A stretch of DNA of 33,025 nt from Gammaproteobacteria bacterium (GTDB lineage Bacteria > Gemmatimonadota > Gemmatimonadetes > Longimicrobiales > Gaopeijiaceae), in contig JAPPJO010000140.1 of the NCBI GenBank assembly GCA_028820325.1, positions 1 through 33,025 on the forward strand. The letters run 5' to 3'. Both the position numbers and the translations under genes were made by a program. The notes under the pieces were generated by a model that worked only from the letters and a program-made list of their open reading frames with translations, did not search any database and was not told the DNA's origin. This document shows, piece by piece, positions 29,898 through 33,025 of the stretch (positions are counted from its first letter, which is position 1; each line of letters opens with the position of its first letter).

Positions 29898-31455
29898 GTT
29901 CCTGGCGCGGGGAACCGGATCGGCGCGGGCTGCGGCCAAGTACCTCCTCGGGGAGCGGGACGCGGCCGGGAAGCCGCGCGAAGGCGTCGAGGTCCTTCGG
30001 GGCGATCCCCACCGGGTGGCGTCGGTGGCGGACACTCTGGGCTTCGAGCACAGGTACACCTCCGGCGTGATCGCTTGGGCGCCGGAGGACGAGCCGACCG
30101 AGGAACAGATCGGCGCGGTTCTGGACGCCTTCGAGGATACGGCGTGGGCGGGACTGGAGCCCGACCGCTACGCATGGGCGGCGGTGCTCCACCGTGAGGA
30201 GGGCGGCGGCGCCCACGTCCATGTCCTCGCAGCGCGGTGCGACCTTGAGACCGGACGAAGCCTCAACATCGCCCCTCCGGGCTGGCGGAGGACGTTCGAT
30301 CCGCTCCGCGACGCCTTCAACCACGAACACGGCTGGGGCCGTCCGGACGATCCGGCGCGGGCCAGGGTGGAGCAGCCCGGCCACCGCGCCTACATCGAGG
30401 CGGCGCGGCTGCGGGCCGGACTCCGGCTCGAAACATCCCCCCGTGACCTGATCCGGGACTACCTGCTCCAGCGTGTCGAGCACGGCGTGGTGCGGAAGCG
30501 CGCCGATGTCGTCGCCGCGCTGCGGGAGGCGGGCCTCGAAGTGCCGCGCCAAGGCAAGGAATACCTCACCGCGCTCGACCCCGAGACCGGGGACCGCTGG
30601 CGTCTCAAGGGAGAACTGTATGGAGAGAACTTCGACCGCGAACGATTTGAGCGACCGGCTGCGGAAGCGGCTGGAGAGCGAGCGCAGGGAGATCGAGGAG
30701 TTGACCGCGAGCGAGCTGAAGCGGCTCGCCGAGAACTCGCGGCGCGTTGCGAGGAACGCGCTCAGTACAATCGAGCGCGATACGGAGGAGGCGACCGGAC
30801 GGATGCGCGAGTTGCTCGTCAGGGCGTGGCTCCGGCCGCTGATCGTCGGCCTGAGCCTCTGGCTCGGTTTCTTCGGCGGAAGCTGGGCGACGATGCGCTG
30901 GTTGGGGTGGAGCATCCACGACCGGATCGAGACGCTGGCGACGGCGAACGCGCGAATCGAGGAGGCGCACGAGACGCTGGCGGAACTGGAGGCGGACACC
31001 TGGGGGATCGCGCTCCGGGAGATCGAGGGGGAACGATACGTGGTGCTGCCATTCGGGACACGGGCGGACCCGGGCTGGGAGGTGCGCGACCGTCCGGCCG
31101 TGAAGCTGTCGAACAGGTAAAGGAGCTTTATGAGCGAGTTGGAACGGCAGTTGACGGAGGCCTTGAAGAGGTTGTCCGAGCAGTACGAGCGGGAACAGCG
31201 GCGGCACTCCGGGCAGATCGAAGCCTTGCACGAGTACGCCGAAGTCTTGCGAGAATACGTCGAAGCCTTGCGACAGCACGCCGAGCGGCAGAGCGGGGAG
31301 AGCGAAGCCTTGCGGACGCGGATCGAACGGCTGGACGGGCAAGTTACACGCTTGGCCGAGTCGTACGGCACGCTCGCCGCGACCTTGTGAGGATGGTGAC
31401 GGCGATGGTGACGCGCCGACGCGGCCGCGACCGCGATATCGGTCCGAGCCGGTGA
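29881..31455 (+). CDS. mobA: MobA/VirD2-type relaxase (MOB-P-like) with two genes nested in its 3' half
   Basis: The 524-residue protein opens HIKFLARGTGSARAAAKYLLG, with Y21 a candidate catalytic tyrosine. It continues with the metal-binding motif WAAVLHREEGGGAHVHVLAARCD (H104, H112, H114) and SLNIAPPGWRRTFDPLRDAFN, then GWGRPDDPARARVEQPGHRAYIEAARLRAG, all hallmarks of relaxases of ColE1-like mobilizable plasmids. The relaxase nicks oriT and stays bound to the transferred 5' end. The last 280 residues are low-complexity Arg/Ala/Gly-rich with heptad-like RSLARVR repeats, because this DNA also encodes mobB-like and mobD-like proteins in the +1 frame. ATG 29881 or 29887 can be the start; both overlap mobC. 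Confidence 0.9.
   Translation: MRMHIKFLARGTGSARAAAKYLLGERDAAGKPREGVEVLRGDPHRVASVADTLGFEHRYTSGVIAWAPEDEPTEEQIGAVLDAFEDTAWAGLEPDRYAWAAVLHREEGGGAHVHVLAARCDLETGRSLNIAPPGWRRTFDPLRDAFNHEHGWGRPDDPARARVEQPGHRAYIEAARLRAGLRLETSPRDLIRDYLLQRVEHGVVRKRADVVAALREAGLEVPRQGKEYLTALDPETGDRWRLKGELYGENFDRERFERPAAEAAGERAQGDRGVDRERAEAARRELAARCEERAQYNRARYGGGDRTDARVARQGVAPAADRRPEPLARFLRRKLGDDALVGVEHPRPDRDAGDGERANRGGARDAGGTGGGHLGDRAPGDRGGTIRGAAIRDTGGPGLGGARPSGREAVEQVKELYERVGTAVDGGLEEVVRAVRAGTAAALRADRSLARVRRSLARIRRSLATARRAAERGERSLADADRTAGRASYTLGRVVRHARRDLVRMVTAMVTRRRGRDRDIGPSR
30620..31120 (+). CDS. mobB: MobB/MbeB-like mobilization protein nested inside the relaxase gene
   Basis: ATG 30620 lies after AGGGAGAAC and starts a 166-residue protein wholly within the relaxase gene in the +1 frame. 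It begins with a long charged coiled coil (RLRKRLESERREIEELTASELKRLAE), then a membrane helix at about 75-95 (RPLIVGLSLWLGFFGGSWATMRWLG). It ends with ETLAELEADTWGIALREIEGERYVVLPFG and RDRPAVKLSNR, the C-terminal signature of plasmid MobB/MbeB proteins ('LEAKTWG... VLP.GT.. GW.V..R.AVKL'). MobB proteins stabilise the relaxase at oriT and link it to the membrane secretion channel. The mobD-like gene starts 10 bp downstream. Confidence 0.85.
   Translation: MERTSTANDLSDRLRKRLESERREIEELTASELKRLAENSRRVARNALSTIERDTEEATGRMRELLVRAWLRPLIVGLSLWLGFFGGSWATMRWLGWSIHDRIETLATANARIEEAHETLAELEADTWGIALREIEGERYVVLPFGTRADPGWEVRDRPAVKLSNR
31130..31390 (+). CDS. mobD: MobD/MbeD-like coiled-coil protein nested inside the relaxase gene
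   Basis: ATG 31130 follows AAAGGAGCTTT. The 86-residue protein begins SELERQLTEALKRLSEQYEREQRRH, matching the MbeD/MobD opening 'TELEKQLL.ALEQLQ..Y', and is a continuous coiled coil to the end (RIERLDGQVTRLAESYGTL). MbeD is needed for ColE1 mobilization and entry exclusion, although its mechanism is not settled. Residues 30-50 come from three 21-bp tandem units (31217-31279), each one heptad. It ends 65 bp before the relaxase stop, also in the +1 frame. Confidence 0.85.
   Translation: MSELERQLTEALKRLSEQYEREQRRHSGQIEALHEYAEVLREYVEALRQHAERQSGESEALRTRIERLDGQVTRLAESYGTLAATL
31217..31279 (+). repeat. Three 21-bp tandem repeats read as heptads in two frames
   Basis: Three 21-bp units at 31217, 31238 and 31259 share the core cgaag.cttgc; partial units with gaagccttgc follow at about 31303. 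In the mobD frame each unit gives an E-A-L/E-V-L coiled-coil heptad (IEALHEY, AEVLREY, VEALRQH); in the relaxase frame each gives an RSLARxR unit. Confidence 0.85.
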
Positions 31456-31467
31456 ACGTTATCGGGT

Positions 31468-31516
31468 GCGGCTGCTTGAACGACGAATTGATCCGAACCA
31501 ACATTAGAGCAGCCGC
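31468..31516 (+). terminator. Inverted repeat after the mob operon
   Basis: GCGGCTGCT (31468-31476) and AGCAGCCGC (31508-31516) are perfectly complementary, with a 31-nt loop, just after the relaxase stop at 31455. It may end the mob transcript or mark the right element boundary; there is no U-run. Confidence 0.4.
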
Positions 31517-31536
31517 GCGGGAGAGTTGAATTGAAA

Positions 31537-32787
31537 ATGCGAAGCAAATGCCACTCCGCTCTGCTGCTGTCCGCAGCCATCGTTGCCTGCGGGGGAGACA
31601 CCGGACGCAGACACGCTGTCCAAGTCCAGGTTTCGGACAGCGCCGGCGTGCGGATCGTCGAATACGCCGGACAACCGGCGGTCGAGCCGCCCTTCACCCT
31701 TGCGGCGGAACCGCTGTACCGGCACGGAGCGAACCCCGGCGATTACGAGTTCCTGTCCGTCGACGCCGGGCGGCTCTTCCCGGATGGAGGCGCGGTCGTC
31801 GCCGAGTGGTACGGCGAAGTGGTTGTCCTGAGTCCGGACGGCACGACGCACGAGGTGCTTGCCAAGGTTGGAGAGGGACCGGGCGAAGTCATCGAGCCCT
31901 ACTCCCTGTTCGTCGTGGGCCAGGACAGCGTCCTTGTGCCCGATCGTCGTCAGTCGCGCCTCACGGTCTTCGTCGGCGATTCGGTCGCGCGCATCGTGAG
32001 CCTCCCTCGGGGACACCAGTTCGGTGTGGCGGGTATCGGTTCATCCGGTGAGCTGTTGCTCTGGAACCGATACCCCTACCGTTCCTGGTTCGATATCGAG
32101 GAGGAGTGGCTCGACGGACACATGACCCTGTTCGATACGGAAACCGGCACCCTCGACACGGTCGCGGCGTACGACCACATCCCGCGAGCAACGCGGGGTG
32201 CGGCGAACCCGATCATCCAGCCCGTTGGCGAGGTTACGGTCGCTGCGGGGCGGTTCGTGTACACCCGATCCGACAGGCCCGAGATCACTTGGCGTCTGCC
32301 GGACGGCACGGTAACCCAGATCGTGCGCTGGCGGCCCGAGCCCAACCTGCTGGCCGAGGAGCTCCTGGAGCACGGCGAGGCCTACAACCGAATGATCGGT
32401 CGGCTGAACTACGGAGTATCCGAAGCCAGGCTTGAGGAGATCATCCAAGAGGACATGTCCCGGTATCGTGCCATGATCGGCCAGCCGGTGCCGTTCTTCG
32501 GCACCCCCTTCGCCGACGCCGACGGAAACGTGTGGCTGCCCTCCTACCGGCCGGCCTACCCGGAAGAGGGCTCACCCTACACCGTCATTTCCCCGGACGG
32601 GGAGTGGCTGGGACAGGTCGAGACTCCGCCTCGGTTCCGAATCCTCGATGTGACCGGAGGGCTGGTCCTCGGGGTGGTCAGGGACGAAATGGACGTGGAG
32701 AACGTCGTGCTGTATGAGTTGGCAGGCGGACGCTTTGGGGCAACTCTGGGGGCATTCAGAGATGGACATCGATCGCTTATCCATTGA
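31537..32787 (+). CDS. Lipoprotein with 6-bladed beta-propeller-like domain
   Basis: ATG 31537 (or TTG 31531) starts a 416-residue protein with a signal peptide CHSALLLSAAIVAC, lipobox I-V-A-C. The mature region has NHL/6-bladed beta-propeller features: VSDSAGVRIVEY at the start, then blades such as GAVVAEWYGEVVVLSPDGTTHEVL, GEGPGEVIEPYSLFVVGQDSVLVPDRRQSRLTVF and the late blade TPFADADGNVWLP followed by SPYTVISPDGEWLGQVETPP. The G-E-G-P-G-E phrase is typical of this lipoprotein family in Gemmatimonadota and Bacteroidota; the ligand is unknown. It probably belongs to the host chromosome on the right of the mobilizable element. Confidence 0.8.
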   Translation: MRSKCHSALLLSAAIVACGGDTGRRHAVQVQVSDSAGVRIVEYAGQPAVEPPFTLAAEPLYRHGANPGDYEFLSVDAGRLFPDGGAVVAEWYGEVVVLSPDGTTHEVLAKVGEGPGEVIEPYSLFVVGQDSVLVPDRRQSRLTVFVGDSVARIVSLPRGHQFGVAGIGSSGELLLWNRYPYRSWFDIEEEWLDGHMTLFDTETGTLDTVAAYDHIPRATRGAANPIIQPVGEVTVAAGRFVYTRSDRPEITWRLPDGTVTQIVRWRPEPNLLAEELLEHGEAYNRMIGRLNYGVSEARLEEIIQEDMSRYRAMIGQPVPFFGTPFADADGNVWLPSYRPAYPEEGSPYTVISPDGEWLGQVETPPRFRILDVTGGLVLGVVRDEMDVENVVLYELAGGRFGATLGAFRDGHRSLIH

Positions 32788-32816
32788 CAACAATCATTTA
32801 GGGTCGATTTAGAGAG

Positions 32817-33018
32817 GCGGGAGCGACCCTGCGGGGAGGGCGGCATGGGCCTGCACATGCCGAGTCTTCCCGATGCCGCACCGGCATCCCGAAGGGCGGG
32901 GTCGCTCCCGGCCACGGCCCGGAGAGGCGGATCGGCACCGGCGATCCGCGGGCCGTGGCCCAACCCCAAGCCGTCCGGCGGATTGCGGAATCCGCGTTCC
33001 GCACACTCGGACGGCGTT
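32817..33018. other. Array of nested perfect hairpins (candidate structured RNA or palindromic repeat)
   Basis: Three consecutive large stems occur in 200 nt. A: CGGGAGCGACCC (32818-32829) with GGGTCGCTCCCG (32899-32910), enclosing CGGCATG/CATGCCG (32841-32862) and GATGCCG/CGGCATC (32872-32888). B: GGCCACGGCCCG (32910-32921) with CGGGCCGTGGCC (32949-32960), enclosing CGGATCG/CGATCCG (32928-32948). C: GCCGTCCG (32970-32977) with CGGACGGC (33008-33015), enclosing CGGATT/AATCCG (32979-32994). No ORF was assigned. The unit reaches the window edge. Confidence 0.6.
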
Positions 33019-33025
33019 TCCTTGC

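Noticed and set aside
31217..31279. CRISPR-like array
   Set aside because: The 21-bp units are contiguous, without spacers, and encode protein heptads.
29761..31371. 536-codon reverse-strand ORF opposite the relaxase
   Set aside because: Ser/Arg-rich without motifs; the forward strand already encodes a relaxase plus the MobB- and MobD-like proteins.
24900..31540. Direct repeat ttgaatt as attL/attR of the mobilizable element
   Set aside because: Seven bases in AT-rich sequence occur by chance; no longer repeat or tRNA end was found.

Overview
The window is GC-rich (except for one stretch) and reads as a chromosomal segment of an uncultured Gemmatimonadota-like bacterium, possibly of the marine host-associated (Palauibacter-type) lineages. 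This is inferred from gene style and not from a marker gene: secreted lipoproteins with Ig-like/BIG2 and 'PDGD' domains, a PadR regulator coupled to a permease-prefix-domain protein, a secreted M28/PSMA-like peptidase and a leishmanolysin-like protease. No rRNA, tRNA or CRISPR array was seen.

Layout. (1) 92-8528: host accessory genes, mostly lipoproteins and small membrane proteins. Two of the lipoproteins (1658 and 3695) share a duplicated promoter plus signal-peptide cassette of about 130 bp but have unrelated mature parts. A brnTA toxin-antitoxin locus is present with brnT decayed to its first codons and brnA intact. (2) 7977-12658: two paralogous membrane proteins flank a PD-(D/E)XK_4-type nuclease (forward strand) and a reverse-strand coupled operon of membrane protein, NucS-like nuclease and DUF429 protein. 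This is a candidate defence-like cluster with no assigned function. (3) About 13080-18213: a visibly more AT-rich island with zinc-ribbon orphan genes, a tandem pair of GIY-YIG proteins (one lacking the YIG tyrosine), an IS1595-type transposase, small lipoproteins and a HEPN-like protein. It abuts a leishmanolysin-like gene that has lost its N-terminal part. (4) 18733-24826: host genes: secreted M28 peptidase with a PLP decarboxylase, a tightly coupled PadR/prefix-domain/VOC operon, and an outer-membrane beta-barrel. (5) About 24830-31500: an integrative mobilizable element. It has two tandem P4-type tyrosine recombinases, a reverse-strand cluster of very small membrane and secreted proteins, a candidate oriT, and mobC, a relaxase, mobB and mobD. 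(6) 31537-end: a beta-propeller-like lipoprotein, then about 200 nt of nested, perfectly paired GC-rich hairpins running to the window edge.

The most striking feature is the mobilization module. Complete mobB-like and mobD-like genes lie inside the relaxase gene in the +1 frame, as in ColE1 mbeA/mbeB/mbeD, and are here chromosomal beside two integrases. A 21-bp tandem repeat there encodes coiled-coil heptads in one frame and Arg-rich heptads in the other. Other leads are the hairpin array at the right edge, the small-protein cluster between the integrases and mob genes, the repeated leader motif around the IS1595 gene, and the degenerate/intact GIY-YIG pair.
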